From contig CM072512.1 of the NCBI GenBank assembly GCA_036898135.1, positions 42,895,444 to 42,959,443 on the forward strand: 64,000 nucleotides of DNA. The letters run 5' to 3'. Every line of letters begins with the position of its first letter. Position 1 is the stretch's first letter. The notes beneath the pieces are model-generated. The model did not search any database, was not told the DNA's origin, and saw only the letters and a list, made by a program, of their open reading frames with translations. Positions 45,668 to 60,051 of this stretch are shown one piece after another. Source of the stretch: Oncomelania hupensis. Its lineage: Eukaryota > Mollusca > Gastropoda > Littorinimorpha > Pomatiopsidae. The translations under genes were made by a program, and so were the position numbers.

Positions 45668-45938
45668 CATACCTGTCACGCTCTTGTGGACTCTTATCGC
45701 AAGATTTTTCTTCCCATACCATAAGTTTGAACAAAATACCATAAGAAATGTGTGAAAATTCATGGATTGTCACGTTCATGAACCTTAGCGATATATACGT
45801 CTTATATATAAAAGTATTTTTTCACCACAATTTAAAAAAAACCAAAAGATCTTCACCTTATGCCATAACGGCATAAGACTTGAAAATTGCCAAAATTCCC
45901 TAAGAATTATGTCAAAAGCATAAAACTTGACAGGTATG
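45668..45938. mobile_element. Candidate 271-bp MITE
   Basis: Terminal inverted repeats CATACCTGTCA / TGACAGGTATG, continuing imperfectly inward, and flanking 6-bp direct repeats TCTTAT (45662-45667 and 45939-45944). The interior has many CATAAG/CTTATG motifs. No ORF. Confidence 0.6.
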
Positions 45939-45944
45939 TCTTAT

Positions 45945-46996
45945 AAAGCGCTTCACCAGCTCAAGGCGCTAGCAACGTGTTATCAACTTTCTGTCATTAA
46001 ACTTATAGCAAAAAACAAAAACATCCAACAAGAACAACAACAGTTTCTACTCCTCCTTCTCCCTTTTCTCCTTCTTCTTCTTCTATAACAACAACGACAA
46101 CAATAATTACAATAGCAACTTCTTCTTCTTCTTCTTCTTCTTTTTCTTCTTCTTCTTCTTCTTTTTCTTCTTCAAACTATCATTATCTGCTTGTTATCTG
46201 CTTGCATAATAAAAAAAAATATCTCCCACTCGAAAATCATTCTTCTTCTTCTTCATCTTCTTCTTCTTCTGCTTCTTCCCCAATTCTATGCAGTCTAAGC
46301 AGCCCAATGAGATATATGCCACAGGTGAAAACGAACAAACTCCGTAAAGTTGTATCTTGCACTCTGTATGTTCGTGTAACTTCATCATTTCTTTGTTGAG
46401 TCTTACGCTATTATTATAAAAATCAAATGATCATCGTTCACATTATTTGCCTAACGTGTTCATAAAGAACCATAACGCGATATCATTTATAAAGCCATTT
46501 AATAAAAAAAAAAGAACTTCGGAGAGGAGGAGGGGGGAGGGGGGAGGACAGTTATAGAGTGTATCATTACTTATTATGACAAAGACGAGACTTATACCTA
46601 GGTAATAATAGTTGTAGATTACGTTCAGCGCGTTTCACAAGATGGTACGAGTGAGCTTGTTAAGACCAAGGCGGCATTCTAATAAATGTAAAAATAGGCT
46701 TCATAGTTCATTTAGTTCCATGGTTTAGATGAGGACGTGTGAGTGTGGTGAAGGTTGTGATTGTGTTGTTGTTGTTTTTTTAAGTACAAGGCGGCATCCT
46801 ATTCACACATGTTTCGGACCGTAATTAGTTCTAAAGTTTGGATGACAGTGAGCTTTAAAGATGCAGCGCAATACATTAAATCAAGATAGCCTCTGCAAAA
46901 TAGTTCCATTACAATTTTCATTGATGGGATCCCCGGGAGATAGCGATGGGGGGGGGAATGGCAGGGGCGAGATGGGCGGTGGGGCGGGGGAGAAAC
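45945..46996. other. Intergenic: short GCGC-tail fragment, TTC tracts
   Basis: AAAGCGCTTCACCAGCTCAA at 45947 is a short retroposon tail fragment. TTC-rich tracts lie at 46065-46175 and 46242-46275. G-rich runs at 46525-46550 and 46950-46992. No gene. Confidence 0.6.
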
Positions 46997-47610
46997 AATC
47001 AGTTAGTTAGTTATTCATTGTTTATAGGGTCCAGCGGACTGCAAAGAGCCGAATCAGGACCACAAAGTCAGGACAATAACTAAGTTGAAAGAGGACTCAC
47101 TCCTGATCCGTATAAAAGATCCGCTGTAACAACTCTAACGGTAATACTGTCAAAGGCACTCCGCCTACCGTCACTTTACAATAAAGGCATTCCATGCAGG
47201 GGACTCGAGGCTGTACTATAATTTATCGAATCCCCGTTTACAAAAACAAAATAGAATATAATCATCATTATAAAATATTAACAAAATACATAAATATTTA
47301 TAATGCCTACATTGCTAAATAATACCACCATAGAAAGCCTTAGTGACCATTTGGCAGAAAGCGTCCAATATCCCCAAGCTGACCTAACAGACCCAATACA
47401 CAAATAAGGAGTTTGGGGAGAGTTTGTGAATTAAAAAAAAAGAAAAAGTTAGGTGACTTGTTTAGCGAAGAAAATAGTAGATTGCTAAAACAGAGTATGA
47501 ACGAGAAAGAATAAAGGAGAAAGTCAGCAACAGTGTGAATTTAAAGCACTACATTTCCACACAGTGGGGACACTATTTTTACAGAAACCCCACGGCACCT
47601 CACGGGGGAT
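46997..47610 (-). mobile_element. Family S retroposon, reverse copy (subfamily B)
   Basis: From TTAGTTAGTTATTCATTG and the stem-loop (GGTCCAGCGGACTGCAAAG...CAGGACC) at the left to CCCCACGGCACCTCACGGGG at the right. More diverged, with an A-rich insertion near 47430. Target duplication not recognised. Confidence 0.82.
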
Positions 47611-48460
47611 AGCCAGGGCAGCGGCACTCCGAGCAAGCGAGCGGCTTCTCCGACCAGCATTGACGTGTTGCAAAGCTGAATGTCCTGTTGCAAACTGTTC
47701 CTCAATGAGCAAGCGTCTTGACTGGACCGACCAACAGTGACGTGTTTTAAAGCTGACTTTCCTAAATATTGCAAACTGTTCCTTAATATTGCACCAAAGG
47801 GGAAAGAGAGGGCAGTGTGTTGGTGTGTGTGTTTGTGTGTGTGTGTGTGTGTGTGAGTGTGCGCGCGCGCGCGAGTTGTAGGAGGTGTGGGTAGGGGATG
47901 GCAGGGTGGGGGTAGGTGTGGGGGAGGAGAGAGAAAAGGTGTTGTGGACGGAGAAGATAGGCGTGTAGCATGCCGGAGTCAGGTAAGGTTACCCGCTACC
48001 TGGTGAACGAGAAAGGTGAATGAACAGATGATTGAAGAGATCTCTACAGTGGAGAAAAAAAAGCGGAGTGCAAGGAAAAGCAGGTAACAGAACCCAACAG
48101 GTAGAAAAGGTGCGAAAGGGTAGGTAGTTGTCCCACCCACCCCCGCCCCCTCCCTCCTCCGCACCCTTCCTGCCTTTCTTACTTAAACAGGTAACATAAG
48201 CATACACTTGACGTAAACCGAACAGGTAGAAATGGGAAAATACGTAGAATGTATACACATTCTTGTTTATCTTTTCTGCTTTGCTGTCTGTTCATGTATT
48301 CTTTTTTTTTCTTTTTTTTTTTAACTACAAGTCTCCTTTCTCAGCTATTTTTCTTTCTTTCTTTCTTTCAGCAGGTATTTTTGCAAGGGAATCAGAGGAA
48401 GTAAAATATTTTGTTGGTGGAAAAGCTAGGTGTCATTGAGTGCTAACAGTTAGTCATTAT
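47611..48460. other. Intergenic with a GT/GC tract
   Basis: (GT)n-(GC)n at 47818-47875 and T runs at 48300-48325. No gene. Confidence 0.6.
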
Positions 48461-48571
48461 TTACGGACTGCAAAGAGCCCACAAGAAGAAGAACAAGAAG
48501 AAGAAGAACAAGAAGAAGAAGAACAAGAAGAACAAGAAGAAGAACAAGAAGAAGAAGAAGAACAAGAACAA

Positions 48572-48658
<87 letters not shown>

Positions 48659-48660
48659 GG
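48455..48660. repeat. Family S end fragment, (AAGAAC)n and (GAT)n
   Basis: Reverse subfamily B tail fragment (AGTTAGTCATTATTTACGGACTGCAAAGAGCC, truncated at the stem-loop, 48450-48480) runs directly into AAG/AAC repeats (48481-48571) and about 28 GAT units (48572-48656). Confidence 0.75.
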
Positions 48661-48869
48661 AAAAGTAGATTAGTATTTTTATCCTCGTCAACAAACTCAT
48701 ATATAATTATAGAAGGAATGCGATGGATTTCAGAGGAAAGAGTGATTGAGGTGGAGAATGGGAAGTAGGGGAAAGAGTTAAGGAGAGGGTCAAATAGAAT
48801 AATGTGGCGATACGTGTTGAGAAGAAACTTGTTAATGACGGAAAGAGTCGGGAAGGAGGAAGGGGGAAG

Positions 48870-48925
<56 letters not shown>

Positions 48926-49121
48926 CAGGGCTGGCGGAATTGTGGAAGGGTGGGTATGGCGAGGCAAATGGGGTGGAGAGAGACAGGGAGGGGATGGGGG
49001 GGGGGGGAGTTTAATGGTAGGATGATTGGAATGGCTATCGGACAAAAAAGAAGGGCGAACGGGAGAATCGTCTCAGTTTTCAACGGTGTGGGAATTCCCC
49101 ACAATAGCAAAAGACCCACCC

Positions 49122-49167
<46 letters not shown>

Positions 49168-50029
49168 ACGGGTATACAGAAGGTGGGCGAAGTGAATTCC
49201 CCAACAGAAGAAGAAAAAAACCAGAAAAATTATTGTGAACTGATAACAGATGGTGCTAATGGTAAAGATGGGATCTGGGTCTGTGCTGTAGAGACTTGCA
49301 GGGAGAAGGATGAAGTAGAGATAGATCATGGCGCAGTGATGTGGAGGTGTTAGAGGAGGGTGAAGTGGGCTTGGAATGAAGGGGAGGGGAGGGGAGTGCA
49401 GACAGTTTAGTGAGGCCTAGGGGACGGGATAGAAGGTGTGTTTGGTAGAGAGAGACGCTCATTGATTGCAGATAAAAGGGATGAAAGATTGTAACCTTAG
49501 ATGAAACGGAAGGTCGTTAAGAGGCCAGTGAGGGGAAAAAACGCACACCGTTCTAGTTCACCACTTCAAGCCAGTCGCTATTTATCGCCTTCATCGTGGA
49601 CAGCGCACCACAATGATAGTCTTCCTTCTATGGAATACAATAGAACGCCATTTAGTAACAATACAACACCATCCGTCCAACATAACACATTCCGCCAAGG
49701 CACGCTAAACTGCGCAGAATTTCAAAGCGACAGTAAGTATTATAAACTCCGCCGTAGTTTAATAAACATGTGACGCGACAGTTAGCACTATCCTCTCTAC
49801 TGCACAAGCTGAAGAAAGCTTTGTTAAGTTCCAAGAAACCTTTTGCTAAACGCCATCAATAGGAGGAAGCTGGCATAGTCAGGGCCAAACTGCGTAGCTA
49901 AGATTAGTCAAGGCTTGCTTTCACCTCCCTGCTGATGAATGGAGAGGCAAGCGTAACCCTCAGCGAGTCTCTGCTACGCAGTGTGAGTATGGTCGTCACA
50001 ACAACCTCTCCAAGAGGCACCACCATCCT
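48661..50029. other. Intergenic with two (GA)n arrays
   Basis: (GA)n at 48873-48922 and 49123-49163, G run 48996-49010. No supported gene. Confidence 0.6.
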
Positions 50030-50300
50030 ATTGGAAACTATGGAAGGAGGAAGCTCGACGTGTTCGACAAGAGACAGAGATGGTCTGCTGTCATGTCACC
50101 GAAAGCCTCTCCGAGACCATTCTATAAGGAAACAACTAGAATTGGGAGGACGCCGACGTGGTCGACTAAAAGAAAGGTATGTTTAGAAAACGTCAACGAC
50201 TGGACCTATCAATGCCCATTTGCCAGACAGGCTAAAAAAAAATTCGCTGACTTAGCTGACTAGAGAAAGAGTCTCTGCTGATTGGTCTCTCACTGACCAC
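50030..50300 (+). pseudogene. Possible LINE C-terminal remnant
   Basis: Two frames together resemble the C-terminus of RTE-like ORF2 proteins: LELGGRRRGRLKER in one frame, then ENVNDWT in another. Stops and a frameshift are present and the match is short. Confidence 0.35.
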
Positions 50301-53300
50301 CTGACGGGTTAAGGAAATAGGTTGATAGATTTAACTTCTGAGTTCTTGAAGCAAACTCTGGTGGTCTTAAACACTCCATGCAAAGATGCCCACGCAGCGT
50401 CAAATCCCTTAGCATATGCGCATGCAGAATATCAGAGCCTACTTGTGCATGAGCCCGTAATGGGACAACCTGAAACAGTTTGCAAGCGCAGACTTGAAAG
50501 AGTTCTGACCCTCTTTTTATTTTATGAGGCACTTTGCTGTGGCGCACTGTCCTTGATCTTCGTTGATTCTGAAAATAATTATCACTACTCTGCTGGGAAC
50601 GTGTATAATAACAACAGAACGATTGGAAGGTTTGCGGTAATCTAATGCGGTAATCTAGCAGTTGCCGTTGAGGAGTTAACAGCGTTCTCTCTCGGATTCA
50701 GCGCTAACCAGATTCTGACAAGGATGCTTTGATCGTTCATAACAGCAGCGTGATTTGAGTTGAACGTTTACAATAACAATAGAAAGACAAGGGAAAAGAC
50801 CGAAGGATATAAAAACGAACTAAATCAAAAGAATCTCCCTGCACATGCATCTCCCCCATAACGCTTCACCAGAGGCCACAAGCCAACTCAATAATAATCA
50901 TCGAATGTTTCCATCAGGCAGTTAAGAAGGAACAGATAATGACCAGAGTATTCAGTTTCAAATTAGCACCTGGGCAAACTAACGGTGCCCATCATACGTC
51001 AATCTAATAGTAAAAGCAGACTGTCGTAAGACTTCCCTTCTTCGCCTGATAATTCCAACCATTTCTGTAGGTATGGAGGCAGGCTCTCGCTCTGCAAACT
51101 GCTTTTAGGCGTCTCATCTGACAAAAATCGGCTATGACAGTTCGTTAGTAAAGACTAGTCGACTGTATTCAGTAGCCTAATAGCATATAGCTCTGATTAG
51201 TACTTTACAATAGCAGTTATTTAATCTGTCGGTGCCTTTAAAGGCGAACTTTAGGTTAAGCAGCAATAAGGATTCACCGCTCACAATTGTAATTACTGCG
51301 TTCTACGCTGAAAGGATGCGAAAATTAATGTACTATTCTCTCGTGCTAAACCTTTAAAATCCGTCGCTGACTTTGGGGTTTTAAATTAATGCCTGCATTT
51401 AGTACCCTTTAGCTTAAGATTGGGACAAGTACTCAACATGTGTGAAAGTCCTTTCATCTTTAATTTATGCCTTTTGAGGGTTGTGTAATGATTTGTAAGA
51501 CCCGTAATCTACAATCCCTGTTGGCAACTTTGAGGGGGGAGGAATTTAAGTTTGACAAGAGTCTAATAATGATGGCGAATTCTAAGAAGGAGGAATCATG
51601 CTAGGAATTCGAAGAGTACAATCGCCTCTCTCATCCTTCCCTTCCTCTTTCGTTTCTTTCTGTTTCATCCTCCTCATCATCCTTTTCTTTTCTTTCTGTT
51701 TACCTTTATCATCATCCATCTAGATTCCCTTTCATCTTTATTTCAAAATTCTAAGTTTCTTTCCTCCACATCATCTTTCATTTTCTTCTCTTCTTTAGAT
51801 TATTTTCTTTCTTTCGTACTCTTCTTTCTTTCATCCCTTCTTTAACTTTTTTAACTTTCTTTCTTTCGTTGCGTCTTATTCTTATTTCCCTCCTTCTTTT
51901 TATTTCTTTCATCCTTTCTTTCTTTTTTCTTTCTTCTTCTTCTTCTTCTTCTTCTTCTTCTTCTTCTTCTTCTTTCTTTCTTTCTCTTTCTTTTTCCAAT
52001 TTTGGCTGTCGAATAATATGAGAGCGTCATATTGAGCTTTATAGTTATATAACCACCTGTTCTGTTTTACAGTTCTGTACTAAACGCCTATATATTAGGA
52101 AAAGCTGTCTCCAATCAATAGTTACAGCAGCTGTTGGAGTACTTTTCGTATACTTGACACTGGACATTGCCCTGTAATAGTGTTCCACCATTTCGCTCAA
52201 GAGTATATAATAAAACCCTCGAAAATGGTTGGGAACGGTCCTTTATACGCTACTGTGTCGGGGGACGGTAATCTACATGAACTGAACTGAACAGGTTAGG
52301 ATACATTAATTATTTGTTATGTATTAAAACGCTTTTACCATCTCAAAAGAGCTGCTCACGGCGCTGGCCGAACCCACTGGACCTAAACTCAAACACCTGC
52401 CCAACTCAGGCGCCAACTTGCTGCTTTTGATGCGCAGCACTCTAACTTAGAACAACAGACAAATGCGCGATTCTGAACGACCCAATTGTACACATAAACG
52501 TCAAGCACGCTTGAGACTGTCCTGTTAAACACAATGACCAAAGTAAAATGTTCTTCAACGTGTCGCAGTACTCCAACATGAAGGGAGGTGAAACACCGCA
52601 GACAGAGTCAATACAGAAAAGTGAACTAAGCTAAGACAAAAAAAAAATTCTCTTATCAACGTCGAGGTTCAAACCAGCGTTTCGACCATCTGAGCGCTTT
52701 ACTACTCTGCAAAAGCGTTCTTACTTCACACTCCCGTGTACTCATGTACGCAGCCGAGACTCGCCCACAGTGCCTCTCACAAGTGGAAAGAAGCGAACTT
52801 AGTAAGCCTTGGCTCGTCTCCGCTACGCAGTGTAGCCATATTACATACTCCAACAATGCCCACAGATATGGTGAAACATTATAAACCCTTCAAGTGTGGG
52901 AGTTTTCTTCAGACTTTGTTTAGTGATACATGCATGCCTGTCTATAGTCATACCGGATTCTCTACTTCTGCTAGCGTAACCTAACTTTACAATACAACGG
53001 CGTCCCGGCGTTGTCATACAGTGAAGCCTTAACCGAGACTGGACTAGAGTTGTTGAAAATATATTAACGTCCCCGGACACATAAGCGTATAGGGGACGAT
53101 GAGTACGGCCTACACCCTCTTTTGTATTCGTACACCTCGAGCATGTCTCCTTGGCGTGGAGTCGCGCGCTATACAAGAGAACGTTGGATTTGAATGGGAC
53201 GTGAAACATATACTACATACAGCTCTTCAAAACTTACATCGTTCATCGAGGATGCAAAAACGTACGGACAAACCAAAAGTAGTGTACAACTTCATCTAAA

Positions 53301-53751
53301 ACAAAGATAAGATAAACTTTTAACTTTCCTAAATGCAAGATAGAAAGATACAAGATGAATTTACTGTCCTCATTTACAAAAAGGAGAAGTGACGTAGACC
53401 TGTATATTGAATCTTGTATATTTAAGCGAATCTATTAGGTTCGCAGAGTAGGCTACTAAGCGACTGCGCTGCCGCCGACTCAAAACTTTGCACACCTGTT
53501 CAGACACCTAAGCTAGCTAGTACAGACATTAAAAGACTGGATTGCCTGCTATACACCGTGTAACACTTAATAAAAACAGTATACAGCTGCGCCGTTAACA
53601 TGAGAGCAGGTGCTATTGCTCGCACGGTAAGTGCATTGTGTGCTGTTAATACACATAAAATAAACTGTGTTGGGGGGTGTTTAGCACCTACTACCCCTTC
53701 GCTACACGGCAGCGTGATCTTAAGACTCTGCCGACTGTTGTGGAGCTTGAG
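50301..53751. other. Low-copy intergenic region
   Basis: No gene recognised. Pyrimidine-rich tract 51610-52000 with (TTC)n at 51936-51972. A retroposon-like fragment related to 30370-30720 lies at 52328-52550. Degenerate tRNA-like B-box remnants near 52662-52710 (minus) are too weak to call. Confidence 0.5.
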
Positions 53752-53838
53752 GAGGAGAAGAAGAAGAAGAAGAAGAAGAAGAAGAAGAAGAAGAAGAAGA
53801 AGAAGAAGAAGAAGAAGAAGAAGAAGAAGAAGAAGAAA
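53752..53838. repeat. (GAA)n microsatellite
   Basis: About 28 AAG/GAA units. Poly-Leu and poly-Arg ORFs are shadows. Confidence 0.95.
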
Positions 53839-56418
53839 TAAAGCAGTAAAATCGTGTTTTACGTCAACAGACAAGACTTTGTGTATGTACTGTATGGGAC
53901 GATTACAATTAGGCTAAAAGTATACAAAACGAATACTAAAACTTATCCTCTAATGTGATGTTGAAATGAAGGGAAGCTGAAATTGTATTAACGGAGATAG
54001 TACGATATAGAATATAATATAAATTCTGGTAGCTCTTCCAAAAAAACAATAAATAAAATAAAAAAAACATTTTATAAATATGCAGCGATATATATGGAAC
54101 TCCCGTGAACGACCAGCCTGGCCAAAAAGAAGAAGAAAACGAAGGTGGGGAAGAGTTATCTATCCAATCAGTTCCCCTTAGGATTCAGAATAAGGAAACT
54201 GCCCTGCCCTTTTTATGACAGAAGAAAACTAAATTTTCAAAGCTTATACAAAAAATTTACTGCTACTTACACGATGAGGCCCTGAACACTTTTTTTCCTA
54301 GCAAAATAACTTATTCAGTGCGCACAATCGTCAGATGAGCTCACGACGTGGGATTGTATTACAGTTATATTCAAATGACATTAAACTAATAATTATCATA
54401 ATCATTTCGTCCTCCTGTCATCACTACTACCACCACCCATCGTCATAATCATTATCATCTCCATCATCATCATCAGTAAAAAGTTCAAATTACATGATTT
54501 TAATATAATTATTATAGGATTTTGACCCCGAAATTCTTTCTTGGAGGATTTTAAAGAAATAAATCTCTTCTCTTGATCATGTTAGTTTCGGTAGTGTTTT
54601 TGCTTTTCAAAACATACTCTGCATCATTTCTGTCTATTTTACTAAAAATTAAATACCTTCATAGAACGCACTGATTCGGCATATTTGTAAATTATATTAT
54701 CATTATTAATACCACCAAATTCCACCCTACAGTATGCTCTGGGAGCTAATAAAAGAACATTTCTACAATGTTAATAATTTCAATACAATTGTGCAATACA
54801 ATACTTTTGAATGGGAATACTGGAAAACAGTAAACATAATTATTAAAGTACTGACACAAACCAAGAGAAATTATAGCGTGATCCTAAGCTCGAAAAAGAT
54901 CGCTGCATCAAATTTTGCTAACACGTGAAATGTAAATAAGAAAACGATAAACGTGAATAACAATACGATAAATAAAATGCAATTCAATAAATAACACAAA
55001 AATAAATAATAAAGTAATTACATTAAATTACTGAAACTCGCTACTGTACCTTACATTTTAAAAGTGAAGAAATGTCTGTTGCACAGCACACAGGATGTCA
55101 TACACGTCTTAAATCCGCTTCACAAATTCCACACTTAAATAATGACACAACCTTAATGTATACAGTGACATACATCCACTCTTCAGCCAAGTACGAGATT
55201 ACTCCACACCACACATACACAAACATACACCTGTGCACGGACGTACACTAGCCTCAGTACAGTCCGCACTCAGTGAACTCTTCTTTTTTTCTTGTTTTAA
55301 CAAAACCTCACAAACACAATTAAATACACCAAAAGCACAATCAAGAGTACAATCGAAATTTTTTTTTACAATCAGCAGCAAAGGGCTCAAGATACAACAA
55401 CAGTTAACGTTGCCCACGGCATATTTGTGTAAATATAGACCCTTTCCCTTTATGAAAAAAAAAAAAAAAAAAAAAAAAAAAGCAATACAGTAATTTTCAG
55501 CAATCGGCGCATAGGCCTATAATACTTGTTACCGTGTGTCTTTTGAGGGGAAGAGAAGTTCATCCATGAGCGAGCAAGATTCACTGTAATGAAAAATATA
55601 CACTGCAGTTGGGGGGGGGAGGGGGGGGTTAAAAAAAAGATAAACGAAGATTTGTTTTGCCTAGTGACAACAATGACAATCAAACCGTTCAAGGGCGTAA
55701 AACGCACGTAAGAACTGGACAGTCGAATAAGAGTGCACAAACAAAGATTGCAAATTCGATGATGATGTTGCTCGTGCCTTATTGCACATTAATTTGTCAA
55801 TCACTGTGATGTCACAGAACATTTCGTCCACCTCAGCAAGCAAGCAATCAGTGGTCTGCTGCAATATCTGATGACAAGAGTCACGAAGATAATACAGAAT
55901 CACAAAGAGATAAACAGACGACATAGTGTTAACGATAGACATGTTTCATCAATCAACGAAGATTCATTTCATTCGCATTTGCTGCATGACGCAATAGTAT
56001 GAGATCGTGACTTGAAGCAAGTTGAAGATCTATAGAAACTACACCAGCTAAATGTGAACTACATCACTAAAAGCATATGATATTGAGTTAAAAACGCACT
56101 TTTGATCTTAAAACGACACCTCGAAGTCAAACGTCGACGGAGAGTCACAGACATACTCTGACTATATTAAAGTACCTGGCCGGATTCCGAGAATACAGTG
56201 GTTTTTAAAATACGAATTAAGAGATCTTTAAGTTTTAACTGTTAGATAGCACAACAATTGGTCAGTTACATCACTGAAAACTAAAATACAAATATTTTAA
56301 TTCACAAGTACTGAGACCTCAGTTTCCTCAAGTAACGTCAGAAAAAGTAACACAAATGTTTATAGGATATTGTGAAACTAGACTGCTGCGCATAGAGAGT
56401 ATAATCAATTCCATTCAA
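53839..56418. other. AT-rich region downstream of ATOH8
   Basis: No gene recognised. A run of about 27 A at 55455-55481 and a G run at 55609-55628. Confidence 0.55.
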
Positions 56419-56424
56419 TTTATT
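56419..56424 (-). terminator. Possible polyadenylation signal for the bHLH gene
   Basis: AATAAA on the minus strand, about 330 bp downstream of the stop codon. Position is plausible but untested in AT-rich DNA. Confidence 0.3.
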
Positions 56425-56751
56425 TTTAAGAACCAAATCAAGCGAATCGTCTTTACAATAATTATTGTGTGTGCACGCTCCGTCACATTTGCTTTCACAC
56501 AAGAATTTGAAAACACTCGTGAAGGTATTCCATATTGCAATGACGCCATTTACCACGCAACCTGATGGCGTCATCAAAGTGACGACACACACAGACACAC
56601 ACAAGCACACACACACACACACAGGAGTAATGATATGGGAAAAGATGGTCAAGCACAACGACTGAAATGTTAAAGCACATAAAAACACTAGCACAACATC
56701 ACACTTTTACAAGAGGAGCATGAGGTGTCGTCAGCCGGTAAATGGACGTCA

Positions 56752-58009
56752 TCAATGCCGTCTCCTGGCCCTGCCCTCCGTCTGTATGGTCTTCGTGCAC
56801 AGGTCCACGCAGTCCGCGAACGTCCTGGGGATGGAGGGTTCGCCACTACAGTCCACGTCGGCCAGTCGACCGAGCGCCATGATGTAAGTGCAGGCGATAC
56901 GCAGTATGGCCAGCTTGGACAGTTTCTGGTTGTAGGAGTAGGACGGCACTGCTCTCCTCAGAGCGTCAAAGGCGGCACTTATCGTATGCACTCGAGTTCG
57001 CTCCCGGGCGTTCGCTTCCACCCTCCGTTCGCGAGTCATGTTCTTGTAGTTCTTCCGGGGCTTGCGGCCGCTGCTGCTCCCTCCCCGCCCTGGCTGCCGC
57101 CGCCATCGTTGGTGCTGCAGTTGTCGTCGCCCGAGTTGTCAGGAGAGTCGGGCCTGGTGGACAAGTCCTGCGCCTGAGGCATCGCACCGGCTCCAGCCAG
57201 AGGATTCAGACCGTATGGATGGTGCCCAGATAGGCTTACCTCCCCTCTGGACTGCTGTTGGTCTCCAGCCGAGGTCGACGTGGCAGTGAAGGCCGGGTGG
57301 GTGGGGGCCAGTCCCAAAGGCAGTCCGGGGAACGAGGGATGGGGGAACGCGGCGGGGCGACCGTCAGGGCCGACGTAGAAGCCCGGCATGAAGCCCAGGG
57401 CGGCGGCCCCTGGATGGATGCCCGCGGGAAAGAAGGGGTTGTGTACGCCGGGAGGGAAATGCAGGCCGTTGGTAGGAATGTTGTTGTTGCTGTTGCCGGC
57501 ACGTGCAACTGGAGTATCTTCACGCTCACTGGGACCTCGAGAACAAGAGTCCTCACGGTCGTAGGATGTCTTTTTTCGCTTGGTCGGTCTGGCCTTGTGG
57601 TTGGGTCGGTCCCGAATTCGCGGGGGCTGTTTTTATCTTTCTTTTTGCTGCTGCCGTTGACAATGTGGTTGTTGTTGTCCTCGTCGCCGCCGTCGTCACT
57701 GCCGCTGTCCGACATGTCTGCCGGTGAGTCCGGACACAGGCGCTTGATGCTGAAGTCGGACCCAGCACGTCGACGAGGTTCGCTCAGCTTCCGCTTGTTC
57801 TTCCGCGTGGGCGTATCCAGCAGACTCGAACCTCTATCCGCCTGAGACGGGGACAGAGGCGGCGTGGTGGTACCGTCCGGTGACACGGGGCTACCGTCGT
57901 CGCTGCTGCCTTCGCTACCGTTGAGACAGTGGTTGCTGATGTGACGGCGCTGAAGGCCAGCGCCAGAACGGAAGTTTTCTAAGTGCAGCGCTGTGGTCAG
58001 TCCAGCCAT
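56752..58009 (-). CDS. ATOH8: bHLH transcription factor, ATOH8/Net family (two frameshifts)
   Basis: A nuclear DNA-binding factor expected to bind E-boxes as a dimer with an E protein. The bHLH (about 57027-56862) is intact: basic region RRVEANARERTRVH, helix 1 ISAAFDALRRAVP, loop SYSYNQ, helix 2 KLSKLAILRIACTYIMALGR. The VHTISAAF and YSYNQKLSKLAILRIAC blocks and the short conserved tail (ADVDCSG...CTKTIQTEGRARRRH) distinguish ATOH8/Net from Atonal, NeuroD or Neurogenin. The chosen start MAGLTTALHLENF (58009) has A at -3 and G at +4. The N-terminal part holds an acidic Ser/Asp-rich and Lys/Arg-rich segment, then a Pro/Gly/Phe-rich segment. The frame changes twice, near 57590-57625 and near 57063-57100. 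Both changes fit one missing base (G- or C-run sites), so assembly error is likelier than a pseudogene. It appears as a single exon of about 418 codons. Confidence 0.88.
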
Positions 58010-58415
58010 ACTCACGAACACTGTTATTAGGCCCAAAGAAAGTGTTTTAACTGAACATTCTTTGTTAAGCCAGACAGTTCACACAGTTCCAAACCACAAT
58101 ATTTACCAAACAAATAAAATCGGCACTTTTCCCATTATTCACCAGGGCTGTTTACATTATCTCCAGCCATCACACCTCGCACATCCTCGTGGCAGAAGGA
58201 GGAACACAATTCACACTCAGGAGTCCAGTCAGCAGCAGGCCAACATGCTCTGCAAGCAAGCACTGAATGATACAGTGTCAAATTCATACACACCGCATGG
58301 CGAACAAGTTACCTCTGATCTCTCTGTTATTATTATGCCCTCTCTCCTCCCGTCTGCCGCTCTGCCTGTCTCTCTCTTTTGCCCTTCTGCTTTTCAACAA
58401 CCATGGCTTATGACT

Positions 58416-58416
<1 letters not shown>
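58010..58416 (-). promoter_or_regulatory. Upstream region of the bHLH gene
   Basis: Proximal 5' flank or 5' UTR. No TATA box or certain element identified. Called only from its position. Confidence 0.3.
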
Positions 58417-58461
<45 letters not shown>

Positions 58462-58858
58462 CTTTCCCTTCTTTCTAATTTCACACTACCGCCTTCCTCT
58501 CTATTCCTCCCGTCGCTCTCTCCCTCCACGTGCTCCTCTCTCTCTATTTTACCATTTAGGCGCTCTCTCTGCGGCCTGGACGGACGTCAGACTAGGGGGT
58601 TTTAGCGGTGGCGGCGGCGGCAAACCAGCTGGCTAAACGGGGTTGTGACAGGTGGTTGTTCATCCTTCGCCGCTCTGCGCCGCTGGTAATGTTGGCGGTG
58701 ACGCTGGTGGGGGAGAGGGGGGAGGGAAGGGGAGGGAATGTTGAGGTGGTTTGGTAGTGGTGGCGGTGGAGGACGGGTGAAAAGGGTCGGCTTGCGGCGT
58801 ATCGTAGGACACGCAGTCAAGACAGGCCAACGCGGTTCACGTCTAGTGCAGCAGTTAC
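58417..58858. repeat. (CT)n tract and GGC/GGT-rich DNA
   Basis: (CT)n at 58417-58455, then CT-rich DNA and G-rich GGCGG/GGTGG runs at 58600-58790. No gene. Confidence 0.8.
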
Positions 58859-58916
58859 ATGCTGTTTAGTGTACAACACTCAGCTGAGTGCTTTTTAGCG
58901 CCGATATGGAGACGAC

Positions 58917-59910
<994 letters not shown>

Positions 59911-60000
59911 TAATAATAATAATACAGTACATTTGTATCGCGCAGTACCTCGCAAACGGTAAGGAAAGCCAGCTCGCCGCGCTTGACAACACACGTGCAA

Positions 60001-60051
<51 letters not shown>

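Noticed and set aside
55661..55942. 93-residue minus-strand ORF downstream of ATOH8
   Set aside because: No recognisable domain; could equally be 3' flanking DNA. Not supported as a gene.
57258..57845. 195-residue plus-strand ORF
   Set aside because: Antisense shadow of the GC-rich ATOH8 coding region.
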